46,192 nt of DNA from Deltaproteobacteria bacterium (GTDB lineage: Bacteria > Myxococcota_A > Polyangia > Polyangiales > Polyangiaceae). The notes below the pieces were generated by a model. The model was not told the DNA's origin, searched no databases, and saw only the letters and a program-made list of their open reading frames with translations. The position numbers and the translations under genes were made by a program. The stretch lies in assembly GCA_016875405.1 (NCBI GenBank), contig VGRJ01000025.1, forward strand, positions 1 through 46,192. Reading direction: 5' to 3'. Below, one piece after another: positions 9,739-17,278 of this stretch (positions are counted from its first letter, which is position 1; each line of letters starts with the position of its first letter).

Positions 9739-10382
9739 ACTCGAACCCTGTGCACATCATCTTCCTCATGACGGCTCTCGCTGCGGCACCGCTTGGTTGC
9801 TCGGAGGCGGCCGACTCCGACCCTTCGTCCTCGAGCATGAGCAGCGCGGTCGCCACGGGGAGCTCATCCTCGGTAGCGTCTAGCGCGTCGGCCTCCAGCA
9901 CTTCGACGGGAGCAGGTGGCACGGGCGGTGGCACGCTCGGTGTCGTACTGAACGAGGTGAGCGGCGTCGGGGACGACTACCTGGAGCTCTACAACGCGGG
10001 CGACGCTCCCGTCGACCTCTCGGGCTTCAAGGTGGCTGATGATGACGGCGGCATCCCGAAGCTCGCTGAGGCGAGTGTGTTTCCGACTGGGACGAACCTC
10101 GCGCCCGGCGCATACCTGTTCGTCCTCGCCGACCTCAAGACGGCGATGGCGGGTCCCCAGACGATGTGCGACCCGGGCCCGAGCCCGTGCTTTCAGGCCA
10201 CCTTCGGCATCTCGAAGAGCGGCGATGTCCTCTACCTCCTCGACGGGACGGACGCCGTGGTCGAGAGTGTGCCGTTTCCTGCGACGGTGCTCGATGGTCA
10301 ATCCTGGGGACGACTCCCGAACGGGACCGGGAGCTTCGCCGCGAACAAGCCTACCCCGGGCGCTGCGAACGCAGCCCCCTGA
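9735..10382 (+). CDS. Lamin-tail-domain lipoprotein
   Basis: A 215 aa protein whose ATG at 9735 overlaps the TGA of the porin gene. The signal peptide ends in APLGC, a lipobox; a Ser/Thr/Ala/Gly-rich tether follows to about residue 65. The remainder is a lamin-tail (LTD) fold: VLNEVSGVGDDYLELYNAGD, then PVDLSGFKVADDDG, LAPGAYLFVLAD and a closing SWGRLPNGTGSFAANKPTPG, which is the standard LTD ending. A CDPGPSPC segment could form a disulfide. Bacterial LTD proteins are exported and thought to bind partners or surfaces; this one is probably a surface or periplasmic partner of the porin and DUF2252 proteins. The longer frame open upstream is an out-of-register shadow of the porin gene. Confidence 0.85.
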   Translation: MNSNPVHIIFLMTALAAAPLGCSEAADSDPSSSSMSSAVATGSSSSVASSASASSTSTGAGGTGGGTLGVVLNEVSGVGDDYLELYNAGDAPVDLSGFKVADDDGGIPKLAEASVFPTGTNLAPGAYLFVLADLKTAMAGPQTMCDPGPSPCFQATFGISKSGDVLYLLDGTDAVVESVPFPATVLDGQSWGRLPNGTGSFAANKPTPGAANAAP

Positions 10383-10393
10383 GCGAGTGGCTC

Positions 10394-10444
10394 CGGGTAG
10401 CGAAGGCCCCCCGCGTTGACGGCGGCGGGGCTCGGCGCTACCCG
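10394..10444 (+). promoter_or_regulatory. Long hairpin between the lamin-tail gene and pyrR
   Basis: Perfect 9-base arms CGGGTAGCG (10394-10402) and CGCTACCCG (10436-10444) enclose a second stem, GCCCC (10406-10410) with GGGGC (10427-10431), and an inner CCGC/GCGG pair. The structure starts 12 bases after the previous stop and its 3' arm reaches the G of the alternative pyrR GTG start. It has no U-tract, so it could be a Rho-independent-like terminator of the upstream unit, an attenuator, or a structure that limits pyrR translation. The Bacillus PyrR-binding consensus is not visible to me. Confidence 0.45.
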
Positions 10445-10452
10445 TGCCCTCG

Positions 10453-11013
10453 ATGACGACCGCAGTGGGCACCGAGGCGGAGCGCAAGCTCCTCGACCCA
10501 CCCGGCGTCGAGCGCGCGCTCGAGTCGCTCGCGTCCTCGCTCGTCTCCCGCCACGGCGGCGCCTCGTCGCTCGCGCTCGTCGGGATCCGCACGGGCGGCT
10601 ACGATCTCGCGGAGCGGCTCGCGTCGATCCTCGCGCGCGAAGGCGCGTCCGTGCCGCTCGGCGCCATCGACATCGCGCTCTACCGAGATGACGTCTTCGA
10701 GGGCTTGCCGCGGCCTGCGGTCGGCTCGACCGAGCTGCCGTTCTCGTTGCCGGGGCGGGTCGTCGTGCTCGTCGACGACGTGCTCTACACGGGGCGCACC
10801 GTGCGCGCGGCGCTCGACGCGCTCATCGACTACGGCCGCCCGCGCGCGGTCGAGCTCGCCGTGCTCGTCGATCGCGGCCACCGCGAGCTCCCGATCCAGC
10901 CGGATCACGTCGGGCTGCGCGTCGAGACGACCCGACAGGAGCAGGTCGAGGTGCTTGGGGCGCGGGTGCCTGCGGCGACCCGCGTCGTCGTGCGTGCGAG
11001 GAGCCCGCGATGA
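10453..11013 (+). CDS. pyrR: PyrR bifunctional pyrimidine operon regulator / uracil phosphoribosyltransferase
   Basis: A PyrR-family protein with a type I phosphoribosyltransferase fold. Diagnostic features are [14 protein letters not shown] (PPi loop), the IDIALYRDD segment typical of PyrR, and the PRPP-binding motif [14 protein letters not shown]. PyrR binds pyrimidine operon mRNA when UMP is high and has weak uracil phosphoribosyltransferase activity. From the ATG at 10453 the length is 186 aa, normal for the family; an in-frame GTG at 10444 would add three residues but lies at the edge of the upstream hairpin. The stop overlaps the pyrB start (ATGA), so the regulator and aspartate carbamoyltransferase are translationally coupled. 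Whether it still works as an RNA attenuator here is unproven. Confidence 0.93.
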   Translation: MTTAVGTEAERKLLDPPGVERALESLASSLVSRHGGASSLALVGIRTGGYDLAERLASILAREGASVPLGAIDIALYRDDVFEGLPRPAVGSTELPFSLPGRVVVLVDDVLYTGRTVRAALDALIDYGRPRAVELAVLVDRGHRELPIQPDHVGLRVETTRQEQVEVLGARVPAATRVVVRARSPR

Positions 11014-11996
11014 GCGCGACTGGGCGCGCCTTCGCGAGTCGTCACCTCCTCGGCATCGAAGGGCTCGGCGCCGACGAGCTCGTCCTGCTTCTCGACCTGG
11101 GCGAGCGCTTCCTCGAGCTCGGCGAGCGCCCGATCAAGAAGGTGCCGACGTTGCGCGGCCGAACCGTGATCAACCTGTTCCTCGAGGCCTCGACGCGCAC
11201 CCGGACGAGCTTCGAGATTGCGGCGAAGCGGCTGTCTGCCGACGCCGTCAACGTGTCGGGCTCGGGCTCGTCCACGAGCAAAGGCGAGAGCCTGCTCGAT
11301 ACGGCGCGAAACCTCGTGGCGATGCGCCCGGACGTCGTCGTGCTCCGCCATCAAGCCTCGGGCGCAGCCGAGTTCGTCGCGCGCCACGTCGACGCGGCGG
11401 TCGTCAACGCCGGCGACGGCACCCACGAGCACCCGACCCAGGCGCTCCTCGACGCGTCGACCATTCGTCATCACAAGGGCAGCATCGCCGGCCTCGAGAT
11501 CGCGATCGTCGGCGATATCGAGCACTCGCGCGTCGCGCGCTCGAACCTCTACGCGCTCACACGCCTTGGCGCGAACGTGCGCCTCTGCGCCCCGTTCACC
11601 ATGATGCCGCAGGGCATCGAGTCGCTCGCAGGCGACCACCGTCGCCAGGTGTCGACCCACGCTCGGCTCGAGTCCGCGCTCGAAGGCGCAGACGTGGTGA
11701 TGATGCTGCGGATCCAGCGCGAGCGCATGGGCGACGGTCCGGCGCGCTTCCCGACGAATCGGGAGTACTCTCGGCACTTCGGCCTCTCGCCGCGCACCGT
11801 CGCCTTCGCGAAGCCCGACGCCATCCTTATGCACCCGGGCCCGATCAACCGCGGCGTCGAGATGGACCCGACGATTGCCGACGGGCCGCGCTCGGTGGTG
11901 CTCGAGCAGGTCACCCGCGGTGTCGCGATCCGGATGGCGGTGCTCTACGTGCTCGGGACGGGCGGGGCCGTACCGAGCGAGTTCGGCAGCGCTTGA
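11010..11996 (+). CDS. pyrB: Aspartate carbamoyltransferase catalytic subunit
   Basis: PyrB condenses carbamoyl phosphate with aspartate, the first committed step of pyrimidine synthesis. The 328 aa length fits the family. The carbamoyl-phosphate loop [12 protein letters not shown] lies at about residues 54-65; the mobile [14 protein letters not shown] loop, [14 protein letters not shown], and [12 protein letters not shown] near the C-terminus are all intact. GGAG precedes the ATG by about seven bases. No pyrI or pyrC follows: the next gene downstream is the broken sigma factor on the other strand. Confidence 0.97.
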   Translation: MSATGRAFASRHLLGIEGLGADELVLLLDLGERFLELGERPIKKVPTLRGRTVINLFLEASTRTRTSFEIAAKRLSADAVNVSGSGSSTSKGESLLDTARNLVAMRPDVVVLRHQASGAAEFVARHVDAAVVNAGDGTHEHPTQALLDASTIRHHKGSIAGLEIAIVGDIEHSRVARSNLYALTRLGANVRLCAPFTMMPQGIESLAGDHRRQVSTHARLESALEGADVVMMLRIQRERMGDGPARFPTNREYSRHFGLSPRTVAFAKPDAILMHPGPINRGVEMDPTIADGPRSVVLEQVTRGVAIRMAVLYVLGTGGAVPSEFGSA

Positions 11997-12035
11997 GCGC
12001 GCATCGCGGGCGACGCTTGGTCGGCTTGATCACGA

Positions 12036-12632
12036 TCATGCCACGTCGACGAGGTGGTCGCGCAGATTCTCTCGCGCGCGGGCCTCGAGCTGCCGCACGC
12101 GCTGGCGGCTGATGCCGAGCCGCTCACCGGGCGTCGCGAGGATCGCACCGTCGTCGTCGAGGTACCGTCGCTCGACGATCTAGCGCTCGCGGCTCGAGAG
12201 GAAGCCGAGCGCGTTTGCGACCTCCTGCTCGATGCGGCGCTGGCGTTCGTAGCTCGCGGCGAGCTCCTCCGGCGAGGCTCCCGGGTCGACGAGCGCGCCT
12301 GCGCGGGCGCTCTCGTCGTCGAGCATCAGAGCCGGCATCGAGAGCGCGAGCCGAACCGAGGCGACCTCTTCGAGCGGCGCCTCGAGGGCACTGGCGAGCT
12401 CGGCGTCGCTGACCTCGCGGCCGCGTGACTGGCGAAGCTTCTGCACGGTGCTTGGGAGCTTGCTCGCGAGCTTGCGACCCATGCGCGTCGACGGGGCATG
12501 CACGATGCGGCGGTTGTCGAGCGCGTAGCGTCGGACAAAGGCGCGGACCCACCACGCCGCGTAGACCGCGAAGCGTACACCGCGCTCGGGCTCGAAGCGC
12601 AGCGCGGCCGCCTCGTGGCAGCTTGCCCCGCG
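12036..12632 (-). pseudogene. Decayed sigma-32-type RNA polymerase sigma factor
   Basis: On the minus strand an open frame from 12632 encodes clear sigma-70-family sequence: LRFEPERGVRF then VYAAWWVRAFVRRYALDN (region 2.3/2.4), a region-3-like stretch with KLPSTVQKLRQSRGREVSD, and region 4. Region 4 is cut by an in-frame TAG (12182..12180) between LSSRER and IVERRYLDDDG, exactly where the family usually has Tyr; beyond it the frame continues to the helix-turn-helix ERLGISRQRVRQLEAR and stops at 12038..12036. The 5' end is also missing: a TAA at 12635..12633 lies just upstream, no ATG precedes region 2.3, and about 80-90 residues (region 1.2/2.1) of a normal factor are absent. Weak similarity upstream in another frame suggests a frameshift as well. 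I see two independent lesions, so a functional RpoH-like factor is unlikely. Confidence 0.82.
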
Positions 12633-12704
12633 TTACGATCGCGCCGTGGCAGATCACCGCAGAGCGGGCTGACAGTCCGCTTCGGTGTGGCGTATGGTGC
12701 GCTC

Positions 12705-14258
12705 GTGCCGACCGATTCTGCGCCCGACCCCGAGCGAGCGAGCGGCCCCCCTGGTGAGGTCGAGACACTCGCAGCGATCGACCTCGGTTCGCACAGCTTT
12801 CACATGATCGTGACTCGCCTCGAGGGCGGTCAGCTGCACGTGCGCGATCGGTTGCGCGAGCGCGTGAGCCTCGCCGCTGGGCTCGACTCCGACCGTCGGT
12901 TGCGTCCCGAGGCGTCCGAGCGTGCCCTCGAGTGCCTTCGTCGCTTCGGTCAGCGCGTGAATCACTTGCCGCGCAGCTGTGTGCGAGCGGTCGGGACGAA
13001 CACGCTGCGGCAGGCGCGCAACGGCGCCGACTTCCTCGCGCGCGCGGAGGACGCGCTCGGTCACCCGATCGAGGTCATCTCGGGCCGTGAGGAGGCCCGC
13101 TTGATCTACCTCGGGGTCGCGCAGACGAACCCCGCGAACCAGGGGCGGCGGCTCGTCCTCGACATCGGCGGTGGCAGCACCGAGTGCATTCTCGGTGAGG
13201 GCTTCGAGATCGTCGACGCCGACAGCCTCTTCATGGGCTGCGTGAGCTACTCGACCCGCTTCTTCGGCGATGGCGTGCTCGACGAGCGACGCTTCCGCCA
13301 GGCGGAGGTCGCGGCGGAGCTCGAGCTGCAGCCGATCGCGCGCGGCTACGGCGCCTCGGTTGGAAGCGGCGTGCTCGGGTGTTCCGGCACCATCCACAGC
13401 ATCGCCGGGATCCTGAAGGAGAACGGCTGGTGCGACGAGGGCGTGTCCGCGCAGGGGCTCCGCAGGCTCCGCCGTGCGCTCGTCGAGTGCGGCTCCGTCG
13501 AGCGGCTTGCGCTGCCGGGGCTCTCCGAGGATCGGCGCCCGGTGATCGCGGGCGGCGTCGCCATCCTCGTCGCGCTGTTCGAGGATCTGGGCCTGCAGCA
13601 CCTCGCGCTCTCTCCCGGCGCGCTCCGCGAGGGCGCGCTCTACGATCTGCTCGGGCGGATTCACCACGAGGACGTGCGTGAGCGCACGATCGGCTGGTTT
13701 CAGGAGCACTACCGCGTCGACGTCGAGCATGTCGCGCGTGTCGAGAAGACCGCGCTCTCGCTCTTGTCGCAGGCCACCCTCGACTGGAAGCCGCAAGACC
13801 ACGAGCACGCGCGCCAGGAGCTGCGCTGGGCGTCACGGCTCTTCGAGATCGGCCTCGCGATCAACCACACCGGCTACCACAAGCACGGCGCTTATCTCGT
13901 CGAGAACTCGTACATGGCGGGCTTCTCCCGCGAGGAGCAGCAGACGCTTGCGGCGATGATTCACACCTCGCGCCGCAAGGTGCACCGTGAGGTGCTCGAC
14001 GCGGTCCCCGCCGCGCGTCGCGAAGACGTGACGATGCTCGCGGTCCTCTTCCGGCTCGCCGTGCAGCTGAACCGAAGCCGCGACGCCGACCTGCCGCGCT
14101 TCGTGCTTCGGGTGAAGGGTGAGCATCGGCTGCGGCTCGCGTTCCCTGCCGGCTGGCTCGCCGAGCGTCCGCTCACGCTCGCCTCGCTCGAGGAGGAGGC
14201 GCGCTACCTCGCGAGCTTTGGCTACAGCCTCGAGTGGCGCGAGCTCGACGACGGTTGA
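12705..14258 (+). CDS. ppx: Exopolyphosphatase / guanosine-pentaphosphatase family protein
   Basis: A 517 aa Ppx/GppA protein from the GTG at 12705; the frame is open further upstream but there it overlaps the sigma remnant. The N-terminal sugar-kinase/Hsp70-like fold shows AAIDLGSHSFHMIV (phosphate loop 1), GTNTLRQARN, SGREEARLIYLG and VLDIGGGSTECIL (phosphate 2). The C-terminal part is the HD-like domain usual for Ppx/GppA, with LFEIGLAINHTGYHKHGAYL. The family removes terminal phosphate from polyphosphate and/or converts pppGpp to ppGpp, linking it to phosphate storage and the stringent response. It converges on a lipoprotein gene. Confidence 0.93.
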   Translation: MPTDSAPDPERASGPPGEVETLAAIDLGSHSFHMIVTRLEGGQLHVRDRLRERVSLAAGLDSDRRLRPEASERALECLRRFGQRVNHLPRSCVRAVGTNTLRQARNGADFLARAEDALGHPIEVISGREEARLIYLGVAQTNPANQGRRLVLDIGGGSTECILGEGFEIVDADSLFMGCVSYSTRFFGDGVLDERRFRQAEVAAELELQPIARGYGASVGSGVLGCSGTIHSIAGILKENGWCDEGVSAQGLRRLRRALVECGSVERLALPGLSEDRRPVIAGGVAILVALFEDLGLQHLALSPGALREGALYDLLGRIHHEDVRERTIGWFQEHYRVDVEHVARVEKTALSLLSQATLDWKPQDHEHARQELRWASRLFEIGLAINHTGYHKHGAYLVENSYMAGFSREEQQTLAAMIHTSRRKVHREVLDAVPAARREDVTMLAVLFRLAVQLNRSRDADLPRFVLRVKGEHRLRLAFPAGWLAERPLTLASLEEEARYLASFGYSLEWRELDDG

Positions 14259-14263
14259 GCATC

Positions 14264-14289
14264 GGTCGGCCGGGCGGGGCGCCTCGACC
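14264..14289. terminator. GC-rich hairpin between convergent genes
   Basis: GGTCG (14264-14268) and CGACC (14285-14289) pair around a G-rich interior that can extend the stem. It sits between the stops of ppx (plus) and the lipoprotein gene (minus). No U-tract is present, so it may be a Rho-dependent end or a chance fold. Confidence 0.25.
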
Positions 14290-14304
14290 GCGCACGACCT
14301 TCGG

Positions 14305-15021
14305 TCACTCCTCGATCTCCTCGTAGAGATCGGCCGGGCTCGTCGCGAGCGCGCGACCGCTCGGCATCGTGTTCGGTTGTTGGTTTCCGAGCTCGACGAG
14401 CTGCGCGTGGTAGACGACCGTGCCGTCGTCGGTGACGAGCTTTCCTCCGAGCGTCTCGCCAGGAAACCCGCTCACCCCGTAGGTCGTGAGCGTGCCGTGC
14501 TGCACGCCGACGCTCACCCGATAGTCGGTACGGAGAGCGAAGAGGGACGTCGCACCCACGCGGAACACCTCGCCGTTGCGACCGAGCTCTCCCTCGCTGT
14601 CGTCGGCCGCGGGGACGAGCTCGGCCATCCTCGCCTCGTAGGCCGCGACGCCGTAGGGCTCGAGTCGCCCGCGGGAGAGTCGCCCGACGCTGAGAAGCTC
14701 GCCGCGGCGCGCCCCGTCATCGACTCGGAGCCGCAGGGTGTCGCTCCTCTCGGCGTCTTCGATGGTCACGTCGAGCACGAGCAGGCCGGCTCTCCTCGAG
14801 ACGACACGCTGCACGACCGTGGCGGGCTCGCTTCGGTAGGAGCCGCTCAGGCGGTAGACCGCGTAGTCGCCCGGGAGGCTCATGGGGGCGCTCTCATCGA
14901 GGCGCGGGAGCCCGAGCCGCAGCGAGCTCGCGAGGGCGCTCGTGTCCTCGACGGGGACCGTGCGGAGCGGGGGGGCGCAGGCGGCGAGCAGAACGGACAG
15001 GACGACGATCACGTTCTTCAT
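14305..15021 (-). CDS. Putative lipoprotein of unknown function
   Basis: A 238 aa protein beginning MKNVIVVLSVLLAACAPP, a textbook lipoprotein signal with Cys15. An in-frame ATG 15 bases upstream exists, but 15021 gives the normal signal. The mature part is mainly beta (GDYAVYRLSGSY, LVLDVTIEDAERSDTLRLRV, GTLTTYGVSGFPGETLGGKL) and ends in acidic ADLYEEIEE. No known domain was recognised. A promoter-like element lies directly upstream (see 15028-15056). It diverges from the CPBP protease gene across 104 bases. Confidence 0.75.
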   Translation of the reverse strand: MKNVIVVLSVLLAACAPPLRTVPVEDTSALASSLRLGLPRLDESAPMSLPGDYAVYRLSGSYRSEPATVVQRVVSRRAGLLVLDVTIEDAERSDTLRLRVDDGARRGELLSVGRLSRGRLEPYGVAAYEARMAELVPAADDSEGELGRNGEVFRVGATSLFALRTDYRVSVGVQHGTLTTYGVSGFPGETLGGKLVTDDGTVVYHAQLVELGNQQPNTMPSGRALATSPADLYEEIEE

Positions 15022-15027
15022 ACCCAA

Positions 15028-15056
15028 AGCATACATTGTCCTACATTGTCTTACAA
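15028..15056 (-). promoter_or_regulatory. Promoter-like element with tandem GACAATGTA repeats
   Basis: Reading the minus strand, TTGTAA (15056..15051) and TATGCT (15033..15028) are separated by exactly 17 bases, and each matches the housekeeping consensus at four of six positions. The spacer contains two direct copies of GACAATGTA (15050..15042 and 15040..15032, ten-base period), a possible repressor or activator site. Transcription would start close to the ATG at 15021, implying a leaderless or nearly leaderless mRNA. These are the most AT-rich bases of the local intergenic region. Confidence 0.4.
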
Positions 15057-15125
15057 AGGCTTTTGTCGGCCACGTGCCTTCGCGCGACCAGGCCTCGAGC
15101 GCGCAGCTAGGATGACGAGACCACG

Positions 15126-16211
15126 ATGGACAATGGCGCCGAGGAACGAGAGGGCTCGCTCGCCGAGCTCGTGACGCTCGTCCCCTTGGTGCTTGCGCCG
15201 CTCGCGGTGTGGCGTGCGCTCGCGAGGCGAGGGCGCTCGGGAGAGCGTGCTCCGAGTGCGCGGCTCTGGTCACGGCGACTCGCGGTGCTGGCCGGCATCG
15301 ACGCGCTGCTGGTCGTCGTGGTGGTCCTCGCGAAGGTGTTCGGTCGCGCCGGGGTCCGCGAGGCGGCGCCGGCGCCGCTGCCGATCGAGCCGACCTCGCC
15401 CTTCGAGCCGCTCTTCTACGTCGAGTGCGCCGACATGTGGCGTGAGCAGCTCGTGACCTCGCTGGCTCCGGTGTTCGTCGGCTGTACGATCGTGGCAGGG
15501 CTCTGGTGGCGCGCGCGGGTGCGTGATCCGGGGCATCGGGCGCGCTGGGGCCTCGTGCTCGTCCCGCTCGGGCTCGCGCCCGTCGTCGGTATCGGCGCCG
15601 CTCAAGCGGCCTGCGTCGCCTTCGGCGGCTGGTCGACCGGCGTCGGTCTCCTGGGCGTCCTCGCGCAGGGAGCGGTGATGTTGCTCGGTGGTGGTGTCGC
15701 CATGAGGCTGGCGCGGGACGAGCTGCGCCTCGTGCTCGGTCCGCGCCTCGAGGCTGCGCGCACGACGGGGCTCGCGGCGGTCTACATGCTCTCGGGGCTC
15801 GCGCGGGTCGCGGTGCTGGTCTTCGCTCTGAGCTCGCTCACGCCGGAGCTTCACGTCGTTCACGACTCGGGCCTCGAGGCCGTCGTCGGCGGGGAGCACG
15901 GGCTCCTCGGGCGCGGGCTCGTCCTGCTCGCCGCCGTCGTCGTCGCGCCTCCGGCGGAGGAGGTTCTGTTTCGCGGCCTCCTCCTCCCTGGCCTCGCGCA
16001 CAGCATGTCGCCGCTGCGCGCGCTCGTCGTGAGCGCGATGGTGTTCGGCCTCTTCCACGTGCCGAGCCACGGGCCGGCGGCGATCCTCCCCGGGATCCTC
16101 GGACTCGCGTTCGGCTGGGCGCGGCTGCGGAGCGGTGGGCTTATGGCGCCCATCGCGCTCCACGTTGCGAACAACCTGCTCGTCACCTTGCTCGCCTGGG
16201 CCGCGGCCTGA
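15126..16211 (+). CDS. CPBP family intramembrane glutamic endopeptidase
   Basis: A 361 aa membrane protein with several hydrophobic helices. The C-terminal third holds the CPBP (CAAX protease and bacteriocin-processing; former ABI) motifs: PPAEEVLFRGLLLPG (EExxxR), FGLFHVPSHG (FxxxH) and ALHVANNLLV (HxxxN/B). These residues form the intramembrane active site. Bacterial members process or protect against peptides, or affect prenylated or lipidated proteins; the substrate here is unknown. The N-terminal region is unusually long for the family and includes a periplasmic-type segment with YVECADMW. It is followed 81 bases later by an FKBP isomerase on the same strand. Confidence 0.9.
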   Translation: MDNGAEEREGSLAELVTLVPLVLAPLAVWRALARRGRSGERAPSARLWSRRLAVLAGIDALLVVVVVLAKVFGRAGVREAAPAPLPIEPTSPFEPLFYVECADMWREQLVTSLAPVFVGCTIVAGLWWRARVRDPGHRARWGLVLVPLGLAPVVGIGAAQAACVAFGGWSTGVGLLGVLAQGAVMLLGGGVAMRLARDELRLVLGPRLEAARTTGLAAVYMLSGLARVAVLVFALSSLTPELHVVHDSGLEAVVGGEHGLLGRGLVLLAAVVVAPPAEEVLFRGLLLPGLAHSMSPLRALVVSAMVFGLFHVPSHGPAAILPGILGLAFGWARLRSGGLMAPIALHVANNLLVTLLAWAAA

Positions 16212-16292
16212 CGGGTGCGCGCGTGCGGCGGCCGGGCCCGCTTGCCAATTTTCGTGCCCGATCGGCGGGGCTGCGCCACACTCCGCGCCACC

Positions 16293-17225
16293 ATGAATCC
16301 GAACCGCGTGATCGCGTCCGTCGCCCTCTCCCTCGTCTCGTTCGCCGCTTGTCAGGGCGGGGCTCCCGCTCGGGAAGAGGTGAACGTCGTCATCCCGAAG
16401 CCGAGCGCCGAGGCGTCGAGCAGCGGTGCAGCCTACGCGAGCACGCCCACGCCGCCCGCGAAGCCCGCTGACATCCCCGCCCCCGCCGACGTCGCGAACC
16501 CGCCGGCCGACGCGGTCAAGGAGAAGAGCGGCCTCACGAGCAAGGTGCTCACGCCGGGCACCGGCAAGGAGCGCCCGCGCACGTTCGACTCGGTCAAGGT
16601 GCACTACACGGGCTGGACCAAGGACGGGAAGATGTTCGATAGCTCGGTCGCGCGCGGCGCTCCCGCCGAGTTCGGCGTCGAGGAGGTCATCAAGGGCTGG
16701 ACCGAAGGGCTTCAGCTCATGGTCGAAGGCGAGAAGCGACGCTTCTGGATCCCAGGCGTCCTCGCCTATGGGGATACGCCTCGCATGGGCGCGCCCGCGG
16801 GTGATCTCACCTTCGACGTCGAGCTCCTCGCGATCCAGAAGGGTGCCGAGCCGCCGGCGGTCCCGACCGATCTCGCGAAGCCGCCGAAGGACGCGAAGAA
16901 GACGAAGAGCGGCCTCGTCTACCGTCACTTGACCAAAGGCAAGGGCAAGGCTCACCCGAAGGAGACCGACCGAGTCAGCGTCCACTACTCAGGCTGGTCG
17001 AAGGACGGGAAGATGTTCGACAGCTCCGTCACCCGCGGAAAGCCTGCCGTCTTCCCGCTGAACCGCGTCATCAAGGGCTGGACCGAGGGCGTGCAGCTCA
17101 TGGTTCAGGGGGACAAGGTACGCTTCTGGATCCCGGCCGAGCTCGCCTACGGCGACAAGCCCACGAGGCCTGGCGCGCCTGCCGGCGAGCTCGTGTTTGA
17201 CGTGGAGCTCATCGAAATTCAGTAG
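16293..17225 (+). CDS. Lipoprotein with two FKBP-type peptidyl-prolyl isomerase domains
   Basis: A 310 aa protein starting at the ATG at 16293, with a signal ending SFAAC, so probably a lipoprotein. A Pro/Ala-rich tether precedes two tandem FKBP domains of about 105 residues. Both contain VxVHYTGW/VSVHYSGW, SKDGKMFDSS or TKDGKMFDSS, EVIKGWTEGLQLM or RVIKGWTEGVQLM, RFWIP and LAYGD, and end FDVELL or FDVELI. The conserved Y, D, W and I/V residues of the active site are present in both copies, so both may catalyse proline isomerisation during periplasmic or outer-membrane protein folding. The high similarity of the copies points to an internal duplication. Confidence 0.93.
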   Translation: MNPNRVIASVALSLVSFAACQGGAPAREEVNVVIPKPSAEASSSGAAYASTPTPPAKPADIPAPADVANPPADAVKEKSGLTSKVLTPGTGKERPRTFDSVKVHYTGWTKDGKMFDSSVARGAPAEFGVEEVIKGWTEGLQLMVEGEKRRFWIPGVLAYGDTPRMGAPAGDLTFDVELLAIQKGAEPPAVPTDLAKPPKDAKKTKSGLVYRHLTKGKGKAHPKETDRVSVHYSGWSKDGKMFDSSVTRGKPAVFPLNRVIKGWTEGVQLMVQGDKVRFWIPAELAYGDKPTRPGAPAGELVFDVELIEIQ

Positions 17226-17240
17226 CCGCTCGGGGTGTGA

Positions 17241-17256
17241 GCGACGGGGCCGTCGC
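17241..17256. terminator. Hairpin between convergent genes
   Basis: GCGACG (17241-17246), loop GGGC, CGTCGC (17251-17256): a perfect six-base stem between the FKBP stop and the stop of the converging lipoprotein gene. No U-tract, so bidirectional termination is an inference from position. Confidence 0.4.
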
Positions 17257-17278
17257 CTGCGCGTCCTCGTCGACGGTG

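Noticed and set aside
15270-16985. 571-codon minus-strand frame opposite the CPBP and FKBP genes
   Set aside because: It crosses two well-supported genes and has shadow-type composition.
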